Source of the DNA: Methylobacter sp.
GTDB lineage: Bacteria; Pseudomonadota; Gammaproteobacteria; Methylococcales; Methylomonadaceae
Length of the DNA stretch: 37,075 nucleotides
Reading direction: 5' to 3'
Assembly: GCA_004299305.1 (NCBI GenBank)
Contig: SCPZ01000112.1
Span: 1 to 37,075 of the forward strand
Below the pieces are notes generated by a model, which worked only from the letters and a program-made list of their open reading frames with translations, searched no databases and was not told the origin of the DNA. Shown in pieces: positions 23,838 to 32,807 of this stretch. Each line of letters begins with the position of its first letter. Position 1 is the first letter of the stretch. A program made the position numbers and the translations under genes.

Positions 23838-24726
23838 TGCGTTAAAAGACTATCTTGATTTTTGTCAAAACCGTGTGGAAAAAGCTTTAGATGCTCGCCT
23901 TCCCGGCGACAGCATACTGCCGCAAAAACTGCATCGCGCCATGCGCTACAGCACATTGGACGGCGGCAAAAGGATGCGCCCGATGCTGACCTATTGCACC
24001 GGAAAAACGCTGGGCATAGCCCCCGAAGCGCTGGACGGCCCGGCTTGCGCAGTTGAATGCATCCATGTTTACTCCTTGATACATGACGATCTTCCGGCGA
24101 TGGATGACGACGATCTCAGACGCGGCAAAGCCACCTGCCATGTGGCTTTCGATGAAGCAACCGCTATTTTGACCGGCGACGCTCTACAGGCTTTAGCTTT
24201 TGAAATATTGGCTAATGATCCCAGCATCACCGCAAGCGCAGAAGGCCGCTTGAAAATGATCTCCGTTTTAGCCAAAGCCAGCGGTTCCCAAGGCATGGTC
24301 GGCGGCCAGGCCATCGACCTGCAATCCGTAGGAACAAGCTTGACCCTGCCCGAACTGGAAAACATGCATATCCATAAAACCGGCGCGTTGATTCGCGCCA
24401 GCGTCAACATGGCAACACTGGCGAAAGCGGATATAGATCCGAATATCGCCAAAAAACTGGATAACTATGCCAAGTGCATCGGCTTGTCGTTCCAGGTTAA
24501 GGATGACATACTCGACGAAGAAAGCGATACCGCAACCTTAGGCAAAACCCAAGGCAAAGACCAGGATAATAACAAGCCCACCTACCCCGCCCTTTTAGGC
24601 CTGGTCGGCGCCAAACAAAAAGCCCAGGAGCTGCATGAGCAAGCGCTGGACAACCTAAGTATTTTCGGCAGCGAAGCCGATTTGTTACGGGATTTGTCGC
24701 TTTATATTATTCAACGGGATCATTAA
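23830..24726 (+). CDS. ispA: Farnesyl diphosphate synthase (IspA type)
   Basis: Prenyltransferase adding isopentenyl diphosphate to dimethylallyl and geranyl diphosphate, giving farnesyl diphosphate for quinones, hopanoids, carotenoids and undecaprenyl lipid. 298 residues from [12 protein letters not shown]. First Asp-rich motif DDLPAMD at 86-92 (bacterial DDxxxxD form), GGKRMRPML at about 45-53, second motif DDILD at 225-229, and [10 protein letters not shown] in between. The open frame reaches further upstream to 23791 inside xseB, which is not used. In many proteobacteria dxs follows directly; here a 266-base spacer and an unrelated minus-strand gene follow, so dxs must be elsewhere. Confidence 0.95.
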   Translation: MSNALKDYLDFCQNRVEKALDARLPGDSILPQKLHRAMRYSTLDGGKRMRPMLTYCTGKTLGIAPEALDGPACAVECIHVYSLIHDDLPAMDDDDLRRGKATCHVAFDEATAILTGDALQALAFEILANDPSITASAEGRLKMISVLAKASGSQGMVGGQAIDLQSVGTSLTLPELENMHIHKTGALIRASVNMATLAKADIDPNIAKKLDNYAKCIGLSFQVKDDILDEESDTATLGKTQGKDQDNNKPTYPALLGLVGAKQKAQELHEQALDNLSIFGSEADLLRDLSLYIIQRDH

Positions 24727-24992
24727 TCCTAAAAACCGCAGTTGAGATATGTGGAAATCGCCTAAGCTTGTCGAAGCGCAAACGTTTTTCCACACCTTTG
24801 CCCCTTTGGTTTTTAGCATAAAGCACCGAAAGCAACTGTCAAAAATCATTTGACGGTTCACCAAGAAGGCAAGCGACAGGTGAATCCGCCTCTTGATTAT
24901 TCCCTCATCAGCCTTCTCCCTGAGTAACAAGAGGCATATATTCTTAAGTTAACAACATTGACCTCAAGCTCGCCACCCCGTTATTTACACAA

Positions 24993-25988
24993 CTAATATT
25001 CTCGCAATAGCGTTACCAGCCCAGTCGAGGAAACAGTGAAATCCCAATAGTGATGGTAGATACAACCTGCCGGGCAATCGCCCCAATCTTGGGAAAATGT
25101 GTAAATGCGGCTGGATGGATTGAAGCTAATGCGATCCCCGTCTCCAAAAATGATATTGGGGTCGCTCTCAACCACGCCGAAGCGGGATCGCAACAGAGTG
25201 ATCAGCACCATTGGATTGTAAGGGAGAGCAAACCTGACATCATCCAATTCATCAGTCAAATGCTCGACAGTGATAGGACCCAGTTCGCTGGCATTAATCT
25301 GTGCGATCTGCTTGGAGGTAATCTTTGCCAACACCTCACCCAGCCGCCAAAGAGGAAAATGATGAATATCTTTCACTACGGGGTAGGCTTGGCGAATAGC
25401 CATCAAGTCGTTGCGAAGTTGAAGGTAAAGTGTGCGGGGCGGCAAAAGCGCACCCGATAATTCCAAGGCCATCAATTCGGCATCCCCATCTTCGCTACGT
25501 CCGTAAGCCTTGAGCCCCTGATTGTTATTATCATCGGCTTCGTCGGTCGCACATAGGCTATCCACGAAGGCACGTAATGTCTTTTGCCCGCCATCGGCGC
25601 CGGCGAAGAGTCCATCCACCGTCAGCGTTTTACGTACACCGGGATTAATCGCGCCCACAGACTTTGATTTACCTCCATCAGCCCGGCAGTTCCGGGAAGT
25701 AGGCTTATCGGCCCACACCGTCAGTAGTCCGGCATCTCCGCTGGTCATGCCTTTATTCTTGACAGTCACCTTGGCCTTGAAAGTGGAGCCATTCTTAGGT
25801 GACGCTGGGATCAAGGTAATGGCGGTTACCACAAAGTCAGGGTTGCTATCTTCTGTTATTTCAGGCAAAACAGTTGCGCTAGCCTTAGGATTTCCTTCTC
25901 GATCATCGTAAAGATATAACCCATTTTGCTCGGCTAAAACAGACGACGATAACAAAGACAATAGCAGTAGGATTGATTTTTCCATCAT
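24993..25988 (-). CDS. Secreted protein with CARDB domain, unknown function
   Basis: 331 residues with a Sec signal peptide (hydrophobic core 5-18, likely cleavage after Ala19 in SSVLAEQNG). Residues about 50-155 form a CARDB-type adhesion-like beta-sandwich: DFVVTAITLIPASPKNGSTF, then KAKVTVKNKGMTSGDAG, KTLTVDGLFAGADGGQKTL and VDEADDNNN-like ends. The C-terminal 110 residues hold a second, unrecognised region ending WGDCPAGCIYHHYWDFTVSSTGLVTLLREY, with a likely disulfide in DCPAGC; I recall this ending in assorted secreted proteins. AAGGA precedes the ATG. It is isolated between ispA (convergent) and a long non-coding spacer. A periplasmic or surface role is likely; no enzymatic residues can be named. 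Confidence 0.72.
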   Translation of the reverse strand: MMEKSILLLLSLLSSSVLAEQNGLYLYDDREGNPKASATVLPEITEDSNPDFVVTAITLIPASPKNGSTFKAKVTVKNKGMTSGDAGLLTVWADKPTSRNCRADGGKSKSVGAINPGVRKTLTVDGLFAGADGGQKTLRAFVDSLCATDEADDNNNQGLKAYGRSEDGDAELMALELSGALLPPRTLYLQLRNDLMAIRQAYPVVKDIHHFPLWRLGEVLAKITSKQIAQINASELGPITVEHLTDELDDVRFALPYNPMVLITLLRSRFGVVESDPNIIFGDGDRISFNPSSRIYTFSQDWGDCPAGCIYHHYWDFTVSSTGLVTLLREY

Positions 25989-26606
25989 TATTTCCTTAAT
26001 TTTAAATTGAAATATATTGTCGTTATAGACTCTTGAGCCGACGCTTTTCCTGCCTGGAATTACCGCTCCTCGAATGTCGGACTGAAAAAAACTGATCGGG
26101 TCGAGGTAACGGGATTGCAGCCGTTACCGTCACTATGACGTCTAATAGCTTGAGTAGTGTGCCTAAAAAAGTCGTCGGCGTATACCGGTCGAAGCTTACA
26201 CTCTTGTAAGTCTACACTTACAAACAACCTAAACCCATGTAGGCGCTTGTATTATTTACGATAATTTTTACAATAAACTTACCGTCATGTTTGATGCAAT
26301 GTGTTTTATTAGGAATACAAGGATGATAAAGGCGGCACGGAATGCTCAAAAATATCACAAAACAAGGGCTAGAACTCTGCCTCAAAAGTTTTCTCCTGTG
26401 AAGTTTTCGTCCGCAACCGGATATGCTGTGTGTACCTTACTTGGCTGTACGCCTACCCTTATACAAGCAGTTTCCAGTGATCGTCTGAAAACAAAACAGC
26501 AGCCGCATGGATTTATCATTGTTCATAGCTAACAGATACTCTATTATGAATTCTTAGCGGTTCCCATAAGATGTTTCCATTCGGAATGAATTAGACGAGG
26601 AATACG
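25989..26606. other. 618-base spacer without a convincing gene
   Basis: The only frame of note (26287-26532, plus) has no ribosome site or family character and is judged spurious. Two hairpins can be seen: GGTAACGG (26105-26112) with CCGTTACC (26121-26128), and TTGTAAG (26204-26210) with CTTACAA (26217-26223). Either may be a regulatory site for the divergent secreted-protein genes on both sides. Nothing else was recognised. Confidence 0.5.
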
Positions 26607-27125
26607 ATGATGAAAAACTACCCATTACTATTGGCCGGGCTTTTGCTTTTTTCTACAACAGCACCAGCCCTTGAAAAAGTCGCCTCCACGACGCTTGATG
26701 AAGTACGTCAACGCACGCAACAAGTGGCACCCTATACATTGGACCAGGTTCTGCAAACCTTTACCCAAACCGCCCATGGCGGTATTCAACATGTTATCGT
26801 CAAATCCGCAGACAATACCCGACAAATAAAATTGATCCAGGCACATCTGCTTGACATCGCCAATGCATTCAGGAAAGGTGACTTTTCTGTGACTGAGCGT
26901 ATGCACGGCGCTAATATGCCGGGTCTCGCCCAGTTAAAAACGGCAAAAACCGACGACATAAGATTTGAATACCAAGCTTTACCCAATGGCGCCCAAATTC
27001 ATTATTCATCTGAATACCCCCCGTTTGTCCAAGCGCTTCATGAATGGTTTGATGCCCAAACGGCCGAACATGGCAGCGATGTGATACCGGAACATAGCCA
27101 ACATCATCTAACACCGGCAGAATAG
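26607..27125 (+). CDS. Exported small protein of unknown function
   Basis: 172 residues with a signal peptide (hydrophobic 6-18, cleavage after Ala21 in TAPALEKVA). The mature part contains LDQVLQTFTQTAHGGIQHV, DNTRQIKLIQAHLLDIANAFRKGDFS, MHGANMPGLAQLKTAKTDDIRF and a C-terminal His/Glu-rich tail EHSQHH. The two histidine clusters could bind metal, but this is only a suggestion. Database entries of similar sequence are, as I recall, sometimes mislabelled aspartate carbamoyltransferase; there is no such domain here. GAGGA precedes the ATG. It lies alone between a long spacer and a repeat-rich spacer. Confidence 0.68.
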   Translation: MMKNYPLLLAGLLLFSTTAPALEKVASTTLDEVRQRTQQVAPYTLDQVLQTFTQTAHGGIQHVIVKSADNTRQIKLIQAHLLDIANAFRKGDFSVTERMHGANMPGLAQLKTAKTDDIRFEYQALPNGAQIHYSSEYPPFVQALHEWFDAQTAEHGSDVIPEHSQHHLTPAE

Positions 27126-27150
27126 TAGGACTCTGATTTCTATCTACAGA

Positions 27151-27277
27151 CTAGCTACTACTCCCATCTTACCTTGAAAACGTACAACTTTGAAACAACG
27201 GAATACCTTGAAGATCAAGGCCTACCAAGGCTTACAAACGTATACGATTTGTCAATCAGATGGGAGTAAGTAACTAG
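27151..27277. repeat. 127-base segment bounded by imperfect inverted repeats
   Basis: CTAGCTACTACTCCCATCT (27151-27169) is repeated inverted at 27258-27277 with one substitution and one inserted base. The interior holds several short A/T-rich words (CCTTGAA, CAAGGC) but no gene. The form is that of a small non-autonomous element or a large stem-loop. Confidence 0.6.
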
Positions 27278-27297
27278 CCAGGCCCCGACCGTATTTA

Positions 27298-27328
27298 GAC
27301 CTTCCAGGTTTTTAAAACCTGGAAGGTC
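27298..27328. repeat. Dispersed palindrome, copy 2 (perfect arms)
   Basis: Arms 27298-27312 (GACCTTCCAGGTTTT) and 27314-27328 pair perfectly around one T. It repeats the sequence at 4989-5019 nearly base for base, including the preceding TTAGACC context. Confidence 0.85.
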
Positions 27329-27463
27329 TTGGCGTAACAATATATTTTTCAGTAGGATGTTTAGCTATAAAACTCTAAACGATCCGTTTAATGGCTAAGC
27401 CAACCGTATGGAGCTAAGGGGGCTAAATACTTACACTAAATCTTAAAGTTCAAAGTCGGCTTT

Positions 27464-27481
27464 GCCTACATGGATGTAGGC
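27464..27481. repeat. Dispersed palindrome GCCTACATGGATGTAGGC
   Basis: Arms GCCTACAT and ATGTAGGC pair around GG; the copy is preceded by GGCTTT, as in the tandem copies at 10143-10227 (AGCTTTGCC). It lies 118 bases before hsp20. The remainder of the 27126-27599 spacer shows no gene and no clear sigma-32 promoter. Confidence 0.75.
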
Positions 27482-27599
27482 GGGGCAGTTACATTTAATC
27501 TTAATTATCAGCGTCATCAACGTTCCATTTTTCTACTTGCGAGCCGTTCGACCCTGACCAACCTTGCATCGTTAAACAGCAACAATGGAATAACACATT

Positions 27600-28001
27600 A
27601 TGCCATTACGTGATCTTGAAACCTGGATGTGGGCGGAAGCTTGCGAAATATTGGATCGGGCTGACCGGCTGCATCGGCAGTTCTTTAGACCGGCGGTTAT
27701 GAACGCCAAACAACCCACTTGGGAGCCGCCGATCGATGTCTACGAAACCGATTATGAATTCAAAATCATGGTCGCCCTGCCCGGTGTCGCCCCTGATCAT
27801 TTAAGCGTCATACTGAAAGGCGACCGTCTGATTATTACCGGACAACGGCGTCTGCCGGACAGTACGCAGGCGCATATCCGACGCCTGGAAATTCCCTATG
27901 GGCGATTTGAACGGCGTATTGAACTGCCAACCGGGCGATTTGAAATCGGCGCTCGTGAATTTGAAAACGGCTGTCTAGTCATTTTACTGCGAAAAATATA
28001 A
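27600..28001 (+). CDS. Small heat-shock protein (Hsp20/alpha-crystallin family)
   Basis: ATP-independent holdase chaperone of 133 residues. The alpha-crystallin domain spans about 42-133: WEPPIDVYETDYEFKIMVAL with PGVAPDHLSVILKGDRLIITGQR, then EIPYGRFERRIELP and the final ENGCLVILLRK strand. The N-terminal arm is about 40 residues; the C-terminal extension is almost absent, with no IxI motif, so oligomerisation through that contact should be altered. Ribosome site before the ATG is weak. It precedes lon by nine bases, so a two-gene chaperone-protease operon is likely, in which Hsp20 holds unfolded proteins and Lon degrades them. Confidence 0.9.
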   Translation: MPLRDLETWMWAEACEILDRADRLHRQFFRPAVMNAKQPTWEPPIDVYETDYEFKIMVALPGVAPDHLSVILKGDRLIITGQRRLPDSTQAHIRRLEIPYGRFERRIELPTGRFEIGAREFENGCLVILLRKI

Positions 28002-28010
28002 GGGCTTCTT

Positions 28011-30428
28011 ATGCAAATCAAGGACCTGAAAAACCTATTACTGGGATCGACAACAGATACAAAAGAGTCTTCCTCCGAGGTAACGGAAGAGGCCCTGCTG
28101 CAATCACCGCCTGTCCCCAATGATGCGCTTATTATTGTGCCGATGCACGGCACGGTGCTGTTTCCACAAAGCGTCGCGCCGTTGGTGATGGGCCGTAAAG
28201 CCTCTATTGCCGCTGTGCAACAGGCGATACGTTCCGAAAAACCGATCGGATTGCTAATGCAGCGACAGGACAAAGACGAAGATCCCAAACCGGATGACCT
28301 CTACCCGGTCGGTACAGTGACGGAAGTTTTACGCTACATAACCGCTCCAGACGGCTCTCATCATGTCGTCGGTCAGGGCGTGCAACGCTTTCGCGTACAG
28401 GAGTTTTTGCCGGGCTATCCGTTTTTGGTCGCCCGAGTTGAACGCTACGAGGAGCCTGAACTAAGCACCAGGGATGTCGAAGCGCGCGTCATAACACTCA
28501 AACAAAAGGCGCTGGAATTGCTGTCTCAGTCGCGGCAAGCGCCCGATGAGCTGGTTAATGCGATTCGATCCATCTCCTCGCCATCGATGTTGTCCGACCT
28601 GATTGCCAGTTACCTGATCTCAAAACCTGTCGATAAACAGGAAATACTGGCGCTGTTCGATATACAAGAACGTATCGACAAGATTCTGGAATTACTCAAT
28701 TACCAAGTCGAAGTATTAAAACTTTCCAACAAGATTAACGAACAAACCCAGGAAACTATGGGACAACGGCAACGCGAATTCGTGTTGCGGGAACAAATGA
28801 AGGCTATCCAGAAGGAATTGGGCGAAGAAGAAGGCGGCGCTGCCGAAATTGAAGAAATCAGCAAAGCCATCACTGCCGCCAAGATGCCCGATGAGGTGGA
28901 AAAACAGGCGCGCAAGGAACTCGGTCGCTTACGGCACATGTCCGATGCCAGCGGTGAATATTCGATGATCCGCACCTACCTCGATTGGCTGAGCGAACTG
29001 CCCTGGTCGATCTCAAGCGAGACTGTTATCGATATAGCAAAAGCCCGCGACATCCTTAACGAAGATCATTACGGCCTGGATAAAATCAAGCAGCGCATCT
29101 TGGAGTTTTTGGCGGTGCGCAAGTTGAACCCGAACGGCAAGAGTCCTATTTTATGTTTTGTCGGGCCGCCCGGCGTCGGGAAAACCTCATTGGGACGCAG
29201 CATAGCCCGTGCAACCGGGCGTGAATTTATCCGCGCCAGTCTCGGCGGCCTGCATGACGAAGCCGAGATCCGCGGCCACCGGCGCACTTATATCGGCGCA
29301 CTGCCGGGCAACATTATCCAATCGATCCGCAAAGCGGGTGCCAATAACCCGGTATTTATGCTGGATGAGCTGGACAAGCTCGGCTCGGGATTTCAGGGCG
29401 ATCCTTCTTCGGCCTTGCTGGAAGTATTGGATCCCGAGCAGAACTCAACTTTCCGCGATAATTACCTGGCGGTGCAGTTTGACCTGAGCCATATCATGTT
29501 TATCGGGACCGCCAATGTGTTGGACAACATCCCGGCGCCTTTGCGCGACCGGATGGAAGTCATCGAATTAAGCGGCTATACCTCCGATGAAAAACTCCAA
29601 ATTGCCAAACGCTACTTGGTGCATAGGCAACTTGAAAATAACGGCTTAAGCGCTGAGCAATGCGCAATCAGCGATAGCGCGATAATGACCATTATTCAGG
29701 ATTACACCCGCGAGGCCGGTTGCAGGAATCTGGAACGTGAAATCGGCTCGGTATTTCGTCGTGTTGCGATGCGTATTGCCGAGGGTATTGCCGATAGTGA
29801 GCAGATCGACAGCGAACATATTCCGGGCATTCTGGGGCCGAAAAAGTTCGATAGCGATGTCGCGATGCGCACCAGCGTTCCCGGCGTTGCGACGGGACTT
29901 GCCTGGACACCGGTCGGCGGCGATATTCTTTTTATTGAAGCCACTCGCTTGCCCGGCAACGGCAAACTGATTCTTACCGGCCAGTTGGGCGAAGTCATGA
30001 AAGAAAGCGCCCAGGCTGCATTAAGCTTGGTAAAATCGCACGCCCATGAACTGGGCTTAGCACCGGAAATATTCGAAAAAAGCGACATTCATGTCCATGT
30101 CCCCGCAGGCGCTATCCCTAAAGACGGCCCCAGCGCCGGAGTCGCTATGTTTACCGCGCTGTATTCCGCTTTTTCTGAAAAAATTGTAAAAAACGATGTC
30201 GCGATGACCGGGGAAATCAGTCTGCGCGGATTGGTATTGCCGGTCGGCGGTATTAAAGAGAAAGTCATTGCCGCCGCCAGGGCCGGAATAAAAACAGTCA
30301 TGCTGCCTGCACGCAACAAAAGAGATTTTGAAGAAATACCCGAAGCGGTAAGAAACCAACTCCAGTTTATCTGGCTGGAAAAGGTGGATGACGCGTTAAC
30401 AAATGGCATAGAAAACCATGACAGTTAA
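28011..30428 (+). CDS. lon: ATP-dependent Lon protease
   Basis: AAA+ serine-lysine protease degrading misfolded and regulatory proteins in the cytoplasm. 805 residues. N-terminal substrate-binding LON domain about 38-235 (LIIVPMHGTVLFPQSVAPL), coiled-coil region about 236-330 (LREQMKAIQKELGEEEGG), AAA+ module with Walker A GPPGVGKT at 385-392 and the VFMLDELDKLG Walker B, then the protease domain with catalytic Ser708 in KDGPSAGVAM and Lys751 in GGIKEKVIAA. AAGGG precedes the ATG. The first 35 residues are Ser/Glu-rich, unlike the short N-terminus of E. coli Lon. Being tied to hsp20, it may be a second, stress-linked Lon; the canonical clpX-lon-hupB neighbours are absent. Confidence 0.96.
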   Translation: MQIKDLKNLLLGSTTDTKESSSEVTEEALLQSPPVPNDALIIVPMHGTVLFPQSVAPLVMGRKASIAAVQQAIRSEKPIGLLMQRQDKDEDPKPDDLYPVGTVTEVLRYITAPDGSHHVVGQGVQRFRVQEFLPGYPFLVARVERYEEPELSTRDVEARVITLKQKALELLSQSRQAPDELVNAIRSISSPSMLSDLIASYLISKPVDKQEILALFDIQERIDKILELLNYQVEVLKLSNKINEQTQETMGQRQREFVLREQMKAIQKELGEEEGGAAEIEEISKAITAAKMPDEVEKQARKELGRLRHMSDASGEYSMIRTYLDWLSELPWSISSETVIDIAKARDILNEDHYGLDKIKQRILEFLAVRKLNPNGKSPILCFVGPPGVGKTSLGRSIARATGREFIRASLGGLHDEAEIRGHRRTYIGALPGNIIQSIRKAGANNPVFMLDELDKLGSGFQGDPSSALLEVLDPEQNSTFRDNYLAVQFDLSHIMFIGTANVLDNIPAPLRDRMEVIELSGYTSDEKLQIAKRYLVHRQLENNGLSAEQCAISDSAIMTIIQDYTREAGCRNLEREIGSVFRRVAMRIAEGIADSEQIDSEHIPGILGPKKFDSDVAMRTSVPGVATGLAWTPVGGDILFIEATRLPGNGKLILTGQLGEVMKESAQAALSLVKSHAHELGLAPEIFEKSDIHVHVPAGAIPKDGPSAGVAMFTALYSAFSEKIVKNDVAMTGEISLRGLVLPVGGIKEKVIAAARAGIKTVMLPARNKRDFEEIPEAVRNQLQFIWLEKVDDALTNGIENHDS

Positions 30429-30776
30429 GGGCGTTATTTCATCTTGGAAGACAGATGGATCATCTTTCCGGCGACCATAAACCTAGAAAAAACAGTTGAG
30501 CCACGGATGAACACGGATATTCACAGATGAGCAACGGGTTACATCAATTCTTTACGGGTAACTACTCGCCCCCAATTATTTTCATTACAAAATCAAAAAA
30601 CCAGGTAGGGTACGCTTCGCGTACCATTGAATGCAGAAAGGTACGCACAGCGTATACCCTACATAACTACAGCCTCCTAATAATCTTGACACCTTGGCAG
30701 CTAGAAAAATGGAACACGAATGCCAAAAGTAGGCGACTCAGCATCATCAAATACAATGGGACGCAGATGACAGCGC
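30429..30776. other. 348-base spacer with remnants of dispersed repeats
   Basis: It contains a CCACGGATGAACACGG stretch (near 30503-30518) related to the repeat at 20531-20635, and at 30605-30662 a palindromic block GTAGGGTACGCTTCGCGTACC followed by GGTACGCACAGCGTATACCC. No convincing gene is present; a frame at 30527-30796 simply translates the repeats. No strong lon terminator was seen. Confidence 0.5.
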
Positions 30777-31556
30777 TCAAATCTCAAAACGATTAATCCC
30801 CCGGAATACATAAGCCGGGTTAATGCCAAAGTTATCGCGAAAACTATGGCTAAAATGGGTCGCATCGGCAAACCCGGCGTCTATGGCGGCAACAGTCATA
30901 TTATCCACAGCGTTTAAACTGTCCAAGGCTAAAAACAAGCGCTTCCAGGTCCTAAAGCGCCGATAAGGGACATCGGTGTGCTCTTTAAACAAATGCAAAA
31001 ATCGGGAAGGTGATAAATCAGCCCTATCGGCCAGGTATTGTTGCGAGAAATTACAATCCGGTTCCTCGCAAATCAAGTCGATAGCGGTCTGTACGCGCGG
31101 GTCGATCTCTAAATTCAACTCCCCGTCGCACTGCAACAGCTTATCCAGGCAGCTTTCAATAACGGTTTTATCGGGATCCAGTTCATAAATCCAGCGCAAT
31201 TGATCGACCAGCTCATCATCATGAAAAAATACCGACGCTTGCCCCGGCCAAGCAAACCGGCGCTTAAAATACAAAAAATCGGAACTATCCCTTTCTATAA
31301 ATAACTTGCCGTGTATGCCGCCTTCAAAATCAAGCTCATGCCGGATACCGGCAGGAACAATCGCACAACGGCAACGTTGCCATGCACCGTTAGCGATTTT
31401 TATCCTGAAAGGCCGATAGACGCCTACATGTAATGCCACCGTTGCATAAGAATGCGCATTCAACTGTACGGACGGACCGAAATAAAGCGATCGGCCTCGC
31501 CAGATAAACAAACGCATATAAGCGGGATAAAGTTTCAGCATAGCCAGTTCATACAA
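30777..31556 (-). CDS. AraC-family transcription regulator
   Basis: 259 residues. The C-terminal AraC-type double helix-turn-helix covers about 160-255: NFSQQYLADRADLSPSRFLHLFKEHTDVPYRRF for the first HTH and MTVAAIDAGFADATHFSHSFRDNFGINPAYVF for the second, a standard AraC ending. The N-terminal 150 residues resemble a cupin-like sensor (YATVALHVGVYRPFRIKI and CRCAIVPAGIRHELDFEGG), so a small ligand is likely sensed. The alternative ATG at 31541 is possible. It is divergent from the DUF3047-like gene, with only 73 bases between the start codons, which makes that gene its likeliest target. Confidence 0.9.
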   Translation of the reverse strand: MYELAMLKLYPAYMRLFIWRGRSLYFGPSVQLNAHSYATVALHVGVYRPFRIKIANGAWQRCRCAIVPAGIRHELDFEGGIHGKLFIERDSSDFLYFKRRFAWPGQASVFFHDDELVDQLRWIYELDPDKTVIESCLDKLLQCDGELNLEIDPRVQTAIDLICEEPDCNFSQQYLADRADLSPSRFLHLFKEHTDVPYRRFRTWKRLFLALDSLNAVDNMTVAAIDAGFADATHFSHSFRDNFGINPAYVFRGINRFEI

Positions 31557-31629
31557 GATTTTATGGTGGTGGCCTGATTATAATCGTTCCAGCTGTTTTT
31601 TCATGCGCTTTACCAACAAGGAATCTACC

Positions 31630-32712
31630 ATGAATGTTATTGAATTTAAGTCGCGCTTTACCCAATTGTTAAGTCATGTTGCAAAAGACGTTATTTGCGA
31701 ACATCACTTTTTTGAAATCCCATCCGAGCAAAAACCCTGGTTTGATACCGGCCTTAATGTTGAAGCCGGTGAGCAATTAACGTCTTTCGCAGCCGGTAAA
31801 ACCCAGTTTAAAGACCTGCCCATCACCCTGGAACCCAACTTCCAACTTTGGTTTCGTATCGGTCCTGAGGGCGAAATATTCCGCGGCACCCGCGACAGCC
31901 ATAGCTTTACCATAAAACAACCGGGACGGCTTTATCTGGCCAGCTATTTTCCGGGAGAATGGGCCGACAAGACCGGCAAACTGGTCACCCCGGATGAAGT
32001 GTACAGCATGGTAACAGGCACTCTAGCCGTGCTGCTTATACACTGGCAAAGCGATACGCTGGACGGCTTAAAAAATCTTGCCGAGCACGGCGACGCAAAT
32101 AACCTGATCGCAATGGAAATCGACCGTTTGGTTTCGCCTGTTATTACACCGAAAGACTGGGATTACCTATGGTTTACAGGTCCTGCCGAAATTTACCAAT
32201 CCTGTGCGGCGCCAGCCAAAAACTCGGCAATCTGCTGTCATACGCACAATGACGGCGGCCTGCTGCAAAAAACAGTTCTACTACCCTTCAAACCGAATAC
32301 CCGCTTGCTCTGGTCATGGAAAATAGACGCCCTGCCCTCCTCTGTACGTGAAGATACCTTGCCTACCCATGACTATTTAAGTATCGCGGTTGAATTCGAT
32401 AACGGCCAGGATATTACCTACTACTGGAGCGCCGAACTGCCGCCCGAAACGGTATATCGCTGCCCAATCCCGACCTGGACTGCGCGTGAGACTCATGTCG
32501 TGATTCGCTCTGGAGCGCAAGGCTTGGGTGAATGGTTTAATGAAGATAGGGATATTTATCAGGATTACATCAACGCGGTAGGAGGAGCGCTGCCGGGCAA
32601 CATCGTCAAAGTCTGGCTGATTGCGGTCAGTCTGTTTCAGCATGAACAAGGCATGTGCCAGTACGCAGACATCAGCTTTTTGAGCGATGATCAGGTAGTG
32701 CAGGTGCAATAA
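31630..32712 (+). CDS. DUF3047-like protein
   Basis: 360 residues from MNVIEFKSRFTQLL; AAGGA lies at good distance, so the upstream ATG at 31603 is not used. The C-terminal half matches the DUF3047 pattern as I recall it: RLLWSWKIDALPSS near 225, THDYLSIAVEFDNGQDITYYWS, CPIPTWTARETHVVIRSG, GLGEWFNEDRDIYQDYINA and a final QYADISFLSDDQ. The N-terminal 150 residues hold a beta-rich, possibly carbohydrate-binding domain (FRIGPEGEIFRGTRDSHSFTIKQPGRLYLASYFPGEWADKTG is split by turns, resembling PA-IL-type lectin domains). There is no signal peptide. Function is unknown; control by the divergent AraC is inferred. Confidence 0.72.
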   Translation: MNVIEFKSRFTQLLSHVAKDVICEHHFFEIPSEQKPWFDTGLNVEAGEQLTSFAAGKTQFKDLPITLEPNFQLWFRIGPEGEIFRGTRDSHSFTIKQPGRLYLASYFPGEWADKTGKLVTPDEVYSMVTGTLAVLLIHWQSDTLDGLKNLAEHGDANNLIAMEIDRLVSPVITPKDWDYLWFTGPAEIYQSCAAPAKNSAICCHTHNDGGLLQKTVLLPFKPNTRLLWSWKIDALPSSVREDTLPTHDYLSIAVEFDNGQDITYYWSAELPPETVYRCPIPTWTARETHVVIRSGAQGLGEWFNEDRDIYQDYINAVGGALPGNIVKVWLIAVSLFQHEQGMCQYADISFLSDDQVVQVQ

Positions 32713-32807
32713 TTATATTTTAATGACTAGTGGGTACGCCTCTGGCCTACCCACTACTATGCAAGTCAATCTCAGCGGAGAAAACGCGTCCTACTCTGCT
32801 GATCTCG

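Noticed and set aside
24727-24992. Gene in the spacer after ispA
   Set aside because: Only shadow frames and weak inverted words (24888-24895 with 24929-24936) are present; no start site with ribosome signal.
26287-26532. 81-codon frame in the long spacer
   Set aside because: No ribosome site, no recognisable motif, amino-acid pattern not protein-like; treated as non-coding.
27170-27599. Sigma-32 promoter for hsp20-lon
   Set aside because: A CTTGAAA word occurs near 27173, but no CCCCAT-type -10 at proper distance was found, and it is over 400 bases from hsp20.
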